Position numbers and translations under genes: made by a program. A model generated the notes under the pieces. The model saw only the letters and a program-made list of their open reading frames with translations, did no database searches and was not told the DNA's origin. Shown one piece after another: positions 9,103 to 16,792 of a DNA stretch of 64,000 nucleotides (its first letter is position 1; every line of letters starts with the position of its first letter). Location: positions 1,426,001 to 1,490,000 of the forward strand of contig CAXXPV010000003.1 of NCBI GenBank assembly GCA_963675935.2, in the 5' to 3' direction. Source of the DNA: G963675935 sp963675935. Lineage in GTDB: Bacteria; Planctomycetota; Planctomycetia; Pirellulales; Thermoguttaceae.

Positions 9103-9819
9103 CTACTTCTCGATCAATCGCTTCATTTCCCGCACGGCCGCCTCGAATCCGACCATGATGGCGCGGGCGACGATGCTGTGGCCAATGTTCAATTCGTACA
9201 TCCCATCAATCGCCGCCACGGGCCGCACATTTCGATACGTCAGCCCATGACCGGCGTGAAGCGCCATGCCGGCCTGGCAAACCAGGACGCCGACGCTTTT
9301 GAGTTTTTCGAGTTCCCGCTCGCGCGCCTCGCCCGCGGCGGCCAACGCATAGCGGCCGGTGTGAAGCTCGACGGCATCGACCGCCAGCCGGGCCGCGGCC
9401 TCGATCTGACGCGGATCGGGATCGAGGAACAAACTGACCGACACGCCCGCCCGACGCAGACGGTCCACCGTTCGTGCGACCCGATCGTGGTGGGCAAGAA
9501 CATCTAGCCCCCCCTCGGTGGTGACTTCCTCGCGCTTTTCGGGCACAAGCGTGGCCTGATCGGGCTTCACGTCGCAGGCAATCTCGCAGATCTCCGGCTC
9601 GCAGGCCATTTCGAGATTCAGCTTGACCGTGACCGATTCGCGGAGGATTCGCAAGTCGCGGTCGGAGATATGGCGGCGGTCTTCGCGCAGGTGGAGCGTG
9701 ATGCCGTCGGCCCCGCCGAGTTCGGCCAAAGCGGCGGCCCAGACGGGGTCTGGCTCGTTGGTTCGGCGCGCCTGCCGGACGGTGGCCACGTGATCGATAT
9801 TGACGCCAAGTTGAGGCAT
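9103..9819 (-). CDS. pdxJ: Pyridoxine 5'-phosphate synthase
   Basis: The 238-residue protein begins MPQLGVNIDHVATVRQARR, the PdxJ signature for phosphate and substrate binding. It continues with DGITLHLREDRRHI (active-site His and Arg), VKLNLEMA (catalytic Glu) and a C-terminal ELNIGHSIVARAI phosphate-binding stretch. It joins 1-deoxy-D-xylulose 5-phosphate with 3-amino-2-oxopropyl phosphate in deoxyxylulose-dependent vitamin B6 synthesis. Length is normal. The IS right end lies 12 bp beyond its stop codon, so the coding sequence escaped damage but its transcript 3' end now lies in IS sequence. Confidence 0.95.
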   Translation of the reverse strand: MPQLGVNIDHVATVRQARRTNEPDPVWAAALAELGGADGITLHLREDRRHISDRDLRILRESVTVKLNLEMACEPEICEIACDVKPDQATLVPEKREEVTTEGGLDVLAHHDRVARTVDRLRRAGVSVSLFLDPDPRQIEAAARLAVDAVELHTGRYALAAAGEARERELEKLKSVGVLVCQAGMALHAGHGLTYRNVRPVAAIDGMYELNIGHSIVARAIMVGFEAAVREMKRLIEK

Positions 9820-9990
9820 AGCCGTCGATTATAGCGGCCCGGCGACGGCTGGCAAGGCGTGCCAAGGTGCGCAAAAATCCTGGCACATGGCCATTCAATG
9901 TGACTTTTCAATGTGACTTTGCAGCTCTTCGGAGAACGCCCAGGGACTTCTTTTCTGGGACGTTTTTTCGTATAGTTATGGGTGTCGTCG

Positions 9991-10230
9991 CTAAGGGGGG
10001 GGTGGCGGAAGTGTCTTGTCCAGGATTGGAGCAGCCGAGGGCGATTCGTAATGTATTTTGACATTCTGGGAGAAATCGAGGATGTTCAGGTAATCGCTAT
10101 CGGAGGCAGAATCCGTGAGATTATGCGACTGCATCGCCAGTTTGGTCCCGGTCGTTAGCGAAAACTCAAGGGCATCACCACGGTTCGCCTTCAGAGTGGC
10201 CGAGTGTGTCGTGCCGAGGTACACTGGCAT
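9991..10230 (-). CDS. Hypothetical small protein, doubtful
   Basis: A 79-codon frame (MPVYLGTTHSATLKANRGDA ... ending in a run of prolines from a GC homopolymer just before the stop). No ribosome-binding site is visible and I recognise no family. Composition is polar and plausible for protein in the first 70 residues, but the polyproline end comes from a run of C bases and looks accidental. It is divergent from the conserved gene at 10291. It may be a degraded gene end. Confidence 0.25.
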   Translation of the reverse strand: MPVYLGTTHSATLKANRGDALEFSLTTGTKLAMQSHNLTDSASDSDYLNILDFSQNVKIHYESPSAAPILDKTLPPPPP

Positions 10231-10290
10231 GAGTCACACGGCAAAGGCCGAAAGAAGATGAAAATCAAAAGAGTCTTGGAGTAATCTCCC

Positions 10291-10518
10291 ATGCCACGGA
10301 ACAAGCTGAAGCAGTTCGTCCTTTGCGTCAGGAATGATGATACGGAGGACCTGGATATTCGGAAGGTCTACGAAGTCCTACCTGACCGCAAGGCCTCGCA
10401 AGACGGCTATCTGCGAGTCATTGACGAATCGGGCGAAGACTATCTTTACCCGAAGTCCTATTTTATCGCCATCGCTTTGCCTGCCGCGGCCCAAGAGGCA
10501 ATGCTGGTCACGAATTAG
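10291..10518 (+). CDS. Conserved small protein with GYLRVIDESGEDYLYP motif
   Basis: The 75-residue protein (MPRNKLKQFVLCVRNDDTED ...) carries the pattern KVYEVLPD, then GYLRVIDESGEDYLYP and a hydrophobic end ALPAAAQEAML. From memory, small proteins of this form recur in planctomycetes and cyanobacteria, often alone and without a known function. It looks like a small beta-barrel (SH3-like) fold. A GGAG stretch lies about a dozen bases upstream. No operon partner is evident; the next gene converges on it. Confidence 0.75.
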   Translation: MPRNKLKQFVLCVRNDDTEDLDIRKVYEVLPDRKASQDGYLRVIDESGEDYLYPKSYFIAIALPAAAQEAMLVTN

Positions 10519-10564
10519 AAAGTGTGCGCAAAAGCGGGTGTAAAAAGAGCCACAGCCCCGCCGT

Positions 10565-11242
10565 CTACCCTCGCCGCACGTGATGGACCCAGGCCGGCGG
10601 GACGTTCAGCCAGACGGCATCGCGGCGAAATTCGTGGGGATCAAGCACCGCCCGCATCGCACGGCCCACGCCGCGCAGCCGCGCCCGCTCCGACGACCCG
10701 CTCACCATCGCGCGGGCCGAACGGACCGCGATGTACTCGAAAAACGAAAGCGTTCCGCCCGGCGCCAGCAACCCCACCAGCACGGCCAATATCCGTTCAA
10801 CGTCGGCCGCCGCGAAATTGTTCAACGGAAGCCCCGAAACGATCACCTCGTAGTTCCGGTCGCCCGGCAATTCCTCGACGGGGCAATGCAACACCCGGGC
10901 GCGATCGGCAACCGGCCGAAACCCCGGATCGTTCTGAAAACGATTTCGCAACTGCTCGACGAACGTGCCGTTGAGCTCAACCAGATCGAGCGAGTCGGCC
11001 GGACGCATCACCTCGATGATCCTGCGAGTGACGGCGCCGGTGCCCGGGCCGACCTCGAGAATCTTCTTCGATTGCGAATTTTTTGGCTCAGGGGAGCCAT
11101 TTGTCGCTTCGGCGTGATTGCCGACAAAGCGGGCTAGGGCCGCAGCCAGGCGCCGTCCGCTGGGCAAGACGGCGCCCGTGGTATAGTGATTGCGAAGGAA
11201 TTCGCGGAAAAACAGTGCGTTCTCGGCAAGTCGGCGATTCAT
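10565..11242 (-). CDS. SAM-dependent methyltransferase, phospholipid N-methyltransferase/rRNA-dimethylase-like
   Basis: The 225-residue protein contains motif I ILEVGPGTGAVTRRI (~62-76), the acidic loop DSLDLVELNGTF, and motif IV YEVIVSGLPLNNF in the place where KsgA/Erm and PmtA enzymes have NLPY-like residues. The N-terminal FFREFLRNHYTTGAVLPSGRRLA is typical of the PmtA-like group acting on phosphatidylethanolamine. It could methylate a membrane lipid; a protein or quinone substrate is also possible. Gene ends converge with the small gene at 10291-10518. Confidence 0.78.
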   Translation of the reverse strand: MNRRLAENALFFREFLRNHYTTGAVLPSGRRLAAALARFVGNHAEATNGSPEPKNSQSKKILEVGPGTGAVTRRIIEVMRPADSLDLVELNGTFVEQLRNRFQNDPGFRPVADRARVLHCPVEELPGDRNYEVIVSGLPLNNFAAADVERILAVLVGLLAPGGTLSFFEYIAVRSARAMVSGSSERARLRGVGRAMRAVLDPHEFRRDAVWLNVPPAWVHHVRRG

Positions 11243-11277
11243 GATCCCACGATTTTAGCCGAAACCGCCCGGAGTCT

Positions 11278-11760
11278 CTACCGCAATACACCCGTCGGTC
11301 CCATCCGGTCGGGCAAAATCGCGCCGGTGGGCATCACGGGGCCGCCGGCCGGTTCCGCCGCCCGATTTGACGGCAGTGATGCAGTGGCCTGGGAATTTTG
11401 ATTCTGCTTCGCCTTCTTGGCCGCGTAGGCAGCCCGAGCGCTCGCGCTCGACTTCCACCGCTTGGCCATCTGCTCCTTCGACGCAACAGGCTTCGGCGGC
11501 GACAGCCGGTCGATCGACTGCTTGAACGATTGGTATTCCTGCGGCGAAAGAGTATTGTGGGCAAGGAAAAGCATCGAACTCCGTTCCGCCGGGCTAATGC
11601 TTCCATCGGCCATGGCGTAACAGATTTCGTCGTGCAAATCCTGCCGGGCGGCAAGAACCCCCAAACGGCCAGACGAGCCACCCGCTATCGCAGTAGACGC
11701 AAAACCGGCAACCATTGTGACAAGCGTCAGCGTAATACACCACGGCAATCGAACCAACAT
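11278..11760 (-). CDS. Secreted hypothetical protein
   Basis: The 160-residue protein has a signal peptide (MLVRLPWCITLTLVTMVAGF, ending STAIAG) and a helical central region (LHDEICYAMADGSISPAERS, SPQEYQSFKQSIDRL) that resembles an EF-hand-like or helical repeat. The tail is Ala/Lys/Pro rich and low in complexity. I do not recognise a family. It lies 36 bp upstream of the methyltransferase on the same strand and may share its transcript. Function unknown. Confidence 0.7.
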   Translation of the reverse strand: MLVRLPWCITLTLVTMVAGFASTAIAGGSSGRLGVLAARQDLHDEICYAMADGSISPAERSSMLFLAHNTLSPQEYQSFKQSIDRLSPPKPVASKEQMAKRWKSSASARAAYAAKKAKQNQNSQATASLPSNRAAEPAGGPVMPTGAILPDRMGPTGVLR

Positions 11761-12129
11761 GGTATCCCCCCATTCAACAGGCCAGTCGTAGGCGATAAAT
11801 CTATCACTCTCATCGGAACCGGCTTTCTTGGAACTTAATGCAGAAGCATCCCAGTCGTTAGAGTTTGCCGCCGACCGGTTGGGATAATCGACATAGTCGG
11901 CAAAAATTGCCGATGTTACCCAGGCTTACATTTCTGGCAGAATAATGGGTTAGCCGGGATTAGTCACGGACCGGGGGCGTGTCGACGCAGAGTACGCGAC
12001 ACTATGCCCCGCAACACCGTGGGGATTTTCGCATAACGGCCGAAAGAATCAAGAGCGGCGGAAGCGGCGCCGTTTGCCGTGGTGCATTCCGCACTTTGTA
12101 TTTGTGATTAGGAAGGAGTCGCCAGGGGC
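11761..12129. other. Gene-free stretch before the repeat cluster
   Basis: Nothing codes here with confidence. The part next to 11761 must hold the promoter for the secreted hypothetical; I see no clear operator. Sequence composition drifts to lower GC around 11800-11960 than in the neighbouring genes. Confidence 0.5.
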
Positions 12130-12240
12130 GTTTAGAGATCGTCCGCCTTTCACGCATTGGTACGCAACGAGTTGCGGCGATCAAAATAGCCCGAAGGGCT
12201 TGTGATAGGATAGCCCAGGGTTGCCGCTCCGAGCGGCTAG
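12130..12240. repeat. Dispersed ~110-bp repeat (inverted copy at 20640-20765)
   Basis: The stretch runs from AGATCGTCCGCCTTTC through CGAAGGGCTTGTGATAGGA to the CCGCTCCGAGCGG palindrome. The same sequence occurs inverted at 20640-20765. Both copies can be translated as WAILSQALRAI, then ATRC, then PMRERRTIS, which shows the homology over about 100 bp. Confidence 0.85.
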
Positions 12241-12870
12241 GGTGCAAGTTGCACTTTGCAATGTTGGAAAACCACTTGTCCCCAAAAGTTGTTTTTTGTC
12301 ACACTGCCACAAAGTGGCAAAATGGGAAAGCCCAGGGCGAAGCCCTGGGTACGCGGGCAGACATGAAAATGATAGCCCTGAAAGGGCGCAATAACGTCCG
12401 ACTTTCTGCGCGGCGGCTTGATCCGCCGAAATAATTCCGCCCTTTCAGGGCTAACCGATTCGTACTCAACCCGCACACCCAGGGCTTCGCCCTCGTTGTT
12501 ACACACAAGTTGGCGAGAGCGTCCGTCCCGTAGGGACGTTTGATAATAGCCCAGCAGTTTACTGCTGGGGCGATGGGCGATTGGGGTGGTGTGCGTCCCG
12601 TAGGGACGCCCGAAGGTGGCGTTCCGATGCATGGTTTCAACCGTCCCTCCGGGACGAACGGGCGTATTTCCCGATTTCCGACCCAGCGATAAATCGCTGG
12701 GCTATTATCAAGCGACCCTCCGGGTCGAAACCACGTCGACTTGTGTGTAACAACGAGTGCTTCGCCCTGGGTTATCCCATTCTGCCCCTGCGGGGCAGTT
12801 TAGCACCTAACCCGTCTTTCGTAGACAAATAGATTATCGATTACTGCAAAGTGCAACGTACACCCGAGCG
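12235..12870. repeat. ~0.63-kb palindrome-packed stretch bounded by imperfect inverted repeats
   Basis: The left boundary (GGGTGCAAGTTGCACTTTGCA, about 12240-12261) is answered at ~12842-12868 by its inverted form (TGCAAAGTGCAACGT...). Between them lie many small palindromes: GTCCCGTAGGGAC twice, GTCCCTCCGGGAC, CAGCAGTTTACTGCTG, CAGCGATAAATCGCTG, GACCCTCCGGGTC and CCCTGAAAGGGC. No reading frame shows protein-like signal. It resembles a composite of non-autonomous repeats; mobility is inference. Confidence 0.65.
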
Positions 12871-12959
12871 GCTACCCTGGGTTTCGAGCGGGAACGCCCA
12901 ACAAAACCCCAACGGGGTTTCGTAGAGCGGCGTCATTCCAATCTACGCAACCCTTTCAG

Positions 12960-13027
12960 GGTTAAAGGGATAAGATTTGACCCCTTTCCCAGGGTAGCCG
13001 CTCGAAGCGGCAACCCTGGGCTATCCT
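12960..13027. repeat. CCCAGGGTAGCCGCTCGAAGCGG palindrome, overlaps gene end
   Basis: A palindrome around CCGCTCGAAGCGG flanked by CCCAGGGT/ACCCTGGG arms, related to the repeat core at 12222-12240 and 20650-20690. It overlaps the 3' end of the BlaR1-like gene and supplies its last ~20 codons and stop. Confidence 0.75.
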
Positions 13028-16000
13028 ACGGAAAACGAAAAAGGGAAAACGAAAAAGGGCCAAAAACGAAGTAGAGTCGAGAGGTGGCGCGGTGGGGTAG
13101 GCTTCGACATATTCTGTTTCGGGGTTTCCCCGGCTGTGTCTCAATAGTCGCATGGCCTCGACCGCCATGATGGTGTTTGCCGTGCCGTCGAACATCTTCC
13201 CAAGGCTGGTTCCCTCCTTGCCATCGAACATGGCGTCTGGACCTGTCAAGACGAAGTACGAGGCATTCGTCGATTCAGCCGGTTCGTTCGGACCACGAAA
13301 CACGGCGGGCATCTTCTCCAGCAACTTGCGATTGTTCGGACCATCCCAAGGTTCGTCAAAATGGTACTGGTCATAGAGGCCCTGTTCCCCGAGGTACGGC
13401 AGCACGGCCACGCGCCAGCTATGGGGCGTCTTGCCGTCCGGGCCGTAAAGGACGGCGGGCGGAAAACCGCGTTTCGTGCTTTCGTAGAACAATAATGCCA
13501 GGGCGATCTGCTTCATGTTGTTCGTCGATGCGGCCTTTCGGGCCTTCTCCGAAGCCAACGAGCCGGATGGCTGCCGCTCGAATCCTTGGAGTCGCTGGTC
13601 TGGTCGATCGGATGTCGTCGTTGGTTTCCTTTTTACACGAAACTGGACATTGGCGTTTTTTCCATCGGCAACATTGATTCGGTAGATTTCCCGCTGGAGA
13701 GTTCCCGGCGGCGATGCCAACACCTCCCAGTTCCGCGGCATCATGAGGCGGACCCAGTTCGTGCCCGGAGCAACGCGAAGCTGAAACGATCCATCCTCTC
13801 TCACGTCCGTGAACTGGTGTGTGCCGAAAAATGTTTTTCGCCAGGGGCAAATCTCCAGGCAAACTTGCGGGCGATCGTATTCCGAGCGGAGTTGCTCATC
13901 CTGCCAAGGGCGGATGGGATGCCCCGTGTCATCATCGATTACTTGCCCAACAACGAGTTGACCACGAATCAATCGCAGGTCCGGTACGCTCTTGGTCTGG
14001 CCGACGTCGATACTGAAACCCTCGATTGCATGAACGGTCCAGCCTTCTTTCTCCGCCCAAATGACGTACTGGTTTGCATTGAGCGATTCCAGCCGATACC
14101 GTCCTTGGGAATCCGTTACCGCGCACGGCGACGGCGACGGGGGCAATGGCGCGCCCCGCGCCTCCACCGCAACGCCGGCGACCGGTTCGCCGGTCTCTCC
14201 GTCGATTACACGCCCCTCGATGACGGCCGCCGGCTGGAGGGCGACATTCAGCGTGCTTGGCACTTTGTTATAATTGATCGCCGTCCATGCGAAGCCTGGA
14301 TGCTGGATGTAGAGAATCCCAACTCTTCCGTGGAAAGCTCCCGCTTTTCCCGGCACGGGAACCGGCTTCGAGAAATCTTCCCGCTTCAGATCGGAGATTT
14401 CATAATCGCCATTGACATTGCTCCTGGCCGCTCTGATGCCGTCAACGGGCGGATGCAGCGGGGACGCCGCCGAAACCTGGACGCCTTCCATCGGCCGGCC
14501 ATCCGGTCCCGTAATCTTGCCTCGCAAGGAGCCGGCCTCCGGCATCAGGATTTCGAGGTTGTTCGGCCGATGCCCCGGCCGCGAAATCTCGAAGACCGAT
14601 GCCGTGGCTTTTTGGGACGCCGTGACAATCACCTCATAATCTCGGCGTTCTCGGCTGCTGTGAATCGTTGCGACCGGCGCAAATCGGAATTTACCCTCCC
14701 GATCTGTCTCGACGGTCTGGAGATGCGTCTGCGACCTCGGCCTTGAACGATGGTCGATGAGATAGAGCATCACGCGAGCCCCGACAACGGGTCGCTTCCG
14801 CTCATCGCGGCAGGCTCCGGCAATTTGCATTTCTGTCTCACGGCTCGCGGTGGCAGGTGCCGGCGATATGGTTTGACTAACCTTGGCGGCATCTTCATCG
14901 TTGCCCAAGACTTGCGATTGTCCGCTCGGCCCGCGAAGACCGGCAACCAACAAACCGCATAGCAATACGGCCCCGACCGTTGTCAGCCGCACCGCCGGCG
15001 AAGGCCGATCGAAACGCTGTTTGGAATCCCTGAGCATGGCGATCCTCCTCAGAAAAGTGGTTTGTGTGGGAAGAAACGAGCGGGCGGGCCACAACAGCGG
15101 CCGGTCCTGCTGACGCAACGCTAGTTGCGCGATTGCCGTCAGATATTGCCGCGATCCGCCGGAGACGCTTGCCGCCGCGGCGTCGGCTGCCAACTCCTGC
15201 TCCAATCGCAGACGGTTCATCAGCCAATGCAGCAGCGGGTGATAGAAGTGAAGCACCAGCCCGAGTTGGCCGAAAAACAAAGCCAGAAAATCGTGACTGC
15301 GGGCGTGGGCAATTTCATGGGCCAAGACCGCCCGACGCTGGTCGGCGGTCCAGGTCGTCCAGTCGGTCGGCAGTAGAAGCAGGGGCCGCCGCCATCCGAC
15401 GGTGGCCGCCGTAGCCAAGTTGTCCGACTGGCGGACATCGACCGGCCGGAGGCAACCGAGTTCCGCGCAGAGCACATCAACCAGTTCCAGCAACTCACAA
15501 TCCAACACCGGACGACTCCGCAGCCGTTCGCGGCGCACGGTCAGCACGCCGAGCAGCAGCCACCCCAGCCCGAAGGCCATCGTGGCAAAAAACAGCACCG
15601 CCACAACCGCTGGCCAGTGCCAGGTGTTTGTGGAAACGGCAGGCTGCGGCTTGGCCAGTTCCTCCGAGAGCGTTTGCCAAAGCAGTGCGGCGACCGACGG
15701 CTGGCTCTTGACCGTGACGGGTTCGTCGCCGCTTGCCGTTGCTGCCTGCTTCTCGCCAGACGCCAACGTAAGGTCTGTCGGGAAAGGAGCATTGTCGAGG
15801 TCAATGGCCCTCACCCCCGGCCCCTCTCCCGAAAGGAGCGGAGAGCTTTGGTGGATCGTCCATCGCGGCCACGGGCTCGCCGCCATAAGCGACAACACTA
15901 CCACGATTGCCAAACCGGTGAACGCTACCGACGCGGCGGCGGCGGGACGCAGCCGCCGCACCACGAGGTATAGGCCGGCCGCCAACACGCCGATCAGCGT

Positions 16001-16045
16001 CACTTGCACGACACACCACACCAGGGCGATTCCGATTGTGTTCAT
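12962..16045 (-). CDS. M56 (BlaR1-like) membrane metallopeptidase with carboxypeptidase-regulatory and DUF1559-like domains
   Basis: The 1027-residue protein has four predicted membrane segments (~5-30, 38-56, 143-168, 352-370). The cytoplasmic zinc-protease domain carries H243EIAH247 and the third ligand region LEQELAAD (~281-288), as in BlaR1/MecR1. After the last membrane segment are two to four carboxypeptidase-regulatory (Ig-like) repeats (~405-710: GRVIDGETGEPVAG, DSQGRYRLE) outside the membrane. The end (~835-968: STNNMKQIALALLFYES ... SWRVAVLPYLGEQ) resembles the DUF1559 pseudopilin-like domain. It overlaps the BlaI gene by 4 bp (ATGA), so the two are translationally coupled. By family, signal sensing triggers cleavage of the BlaI repressor; the ligand is unknown. 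Residues ~67-80 (LLSGEGPGVRA) and ~1007-1027 are encoded by dispersed repeats. Confidence 0.88.
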   Translation of the reverse strand: MNTIGIALVWCVVQVTLIGVLAAGLYLVVRRLRPAAAASVAFTGLAIVVVLSLMAASPWPRWTIHQSSPLLSGEGPGVRAIDLDNAPFPTDLTLASGEKQAATASGDEPVTVKSQPSVAALLWQTLSEELAKPQPAVSTNTWHWPAVVAVLFFATMAFGLGWLLLGVLTVRRERLRSRPVLDCELLELVDVLCAELGCLRPVDVRQSDNLATAATVGWRRPLLLLPTDWTTWTADQRRAVLAHEIAHARSHDFLALFFGQLGLVLHFYHPLLHWLMNRLRLEQELAADAAAASVSGGSRQYLTAIAQLALRQQDRPLLWPARSFLPTQTTFLRRIAMLRDSKQRFDRPSPAVRLTTVGAVLLCGLLVAGLRGPSGQSQVLGNDEDAAKVSQTISPAPATASRETEMQIAGACRDERKRPVVGARVMLYLIDHRSRPRSQTHLQTVETDREGKFRFAPVATIHSSRERRDYEVIVTASQKATASVFEISRPGHRPNNLEILMPEAGSLRGKITGPDGRPMEGVQVSAASPLHPPVDGIRAARSNVNGDYEISDLKREDFSKPVPVPGKAGAFHGRVGILYIQHPGFAWTAINYNKVPSTLNVALQPAAVIEGRVIDGETGEPVAGVAVEARGAPLPPSPSPCAVTDSQGRYRLESLNANQYVIWAEKEGWTVHAIEGFSIDVGQTKSVPDLRLIRGQLVVGQVIDDDTGHPIRPWQDEQLRSEYDRPQVCLEICPWRKTFFGTHQFTDVREDGSFQLRVAPGTNWVRLMMPRNWEVLASPPGTLQREIYRINVADGKNANVQFRVKRKPTTTSDRPDQRLQGFERQPSGSLASEKARKAASTNNMKQIALALLFYESTKRGFPPAVLYGPDGKTPHSWRVAVLPYLGEQGLYDQYHFDEPWDGPNNRKLLEKMPAVFRGPNEPAESTNASYFVLTGPDAMFDGKEGTSLGKMFDGTANTIMAVEAMRLLRHSRGNPETEYVEAYPTAPPLDSTSFLALFRFPFFVFRRIAQGCRFERLPWERGQILSL
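15803..15850. repeat. CCCTCACCCCCGGCCCCTCTCCC repeat inside the M56 gene
   Basis: A CTCACCCC-CGGCCCCTCTCCC motif with a short AGGAG-type hairpin partner, of a type widely dispersed in bacterial intergenic DNA (recalled, not searched). It encodes the LLSGEGPGVRA stretch between the second and third membrane segments. Confidence 0.55.
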
Positions 16046-16434
16046 GGCTTCTTCTCCTGGAGGATGGATTCCAGCACGGCCCGCTCCTTGGCGGTCAATC
16101 GTCGCTGTTCCAAGAGACGCACGAGCAACTGTTCACGCGAGCCGTGAAAGACCCGCTCGACCAGATCGCCCAAGATGCTGCGAGACACTTCCTCAAAGCT
16201 TCGCACCGGGCGGTATTGGAACGGGCGCTCGACGTTGGTTTGTTCCAAGAATCCCTTTTCGGTGAGGATGCGAACCAGGGTGGCAACGGTGGTGTAGGCC
16301 AGGTTTCTGCCGGCGGCGGCCAGTTGGTCGCGGATGTTCGCCACGGTCGACGGGCCGGCGGTTCCGCCGCTCCAAAAGACGTGCATCACCTCCAACTCAC
16401 GCTCTGTAAGCTCCTTGGCGGCAGGACGAACCAT
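16042..16434 (-). CDS. BlaI/MecI/CopY-family transcriptional repressor
   Basis: From the ATG at 16434 (ribosome-binding site GAGGA 7-8 bases before it; a 5-codon longer start at 16449 lacks one) the protein has 130 residues. The winged-helix domain shows LTERELEVMHVFW, then STVANIRDQL and AYTTVATLVRILTEKGFL, the BlaI recognition helix and wing. The C-terminal helices (SRSILGDLVERVFHGS) are the dimerisation and cleavage region. It is paired with the M56 sensor, which overlaps its stop codon. It probably represses its own operon; a dyad-like GTTACGATAGAAC lies at ~16533-16545 upstream but does not match the classic TACA-TGTA operator. Confidence 0.92.
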   Translation of the reverse strand: MVRPAAKELTERELEVMHVFWSGGTAGPSTVANIRDQLAAAGRNLAYTTVATLVRILTEKGFLEQTNVERPFQYRPVRSFEEVSRSILGDLVERVFHGSREQLLVRLLEQRRLTAKERAVLESILQEKKP

Positions 16435-16449
16435 GAGAAATCCTCGCAT

Positions 16450-16792
16450 TTCAGGTTGCCCCCGGCGTTCATTCCCCGCTTGGCTTCAAGACAGGGGATC
16501 ATCGCCGTCACGTTTGGTTAATTAGATTTGGTTCTATCGTAACTGATTCGCCAGGGCTGTCAAGAGGCGATTCGCGAGAAAATCGCGTCCAGGGTCCAGC
16601 AGCCGACTGCTAGCAGTGCTATCGCCGTGGATCGCCGAAGAATTGGGCTTGGTGGTTTCGCTCCGGCAGGTTAAGTTTTCGCTATTCTGAAATTTGCATG
16701 GGAAGTGACGAGCCATTTTCCCCGGGGGGGCAAGGAATATCGCATTTCGTTCCGTGTGAAGAAAAAAATCCCGCAGGGAAGCGAGGAAGAGC
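16450..16792. other. Divergent intergenic region between blaI-like and peptidase genes
   Basis: This 343-bp gap must hold promoters for both divergent genes. An AT-rich segment TTAATTAGATTTGG lies at ~16518-16531 on the blaI side. On the plus side a GAGGAAG ribosome-binding site precedes 16793. A run of G bases (~16724-16731) and no other recognisable element are present. Confidence 0.5.

Noticed and set aside
12235..12870. Region as a CRISPR array or rRNA/ncRNA gene
   Set aside because: Palindromes differ from each other and are unevenly spaced; no rRNA or known RNA motif is recognisable.
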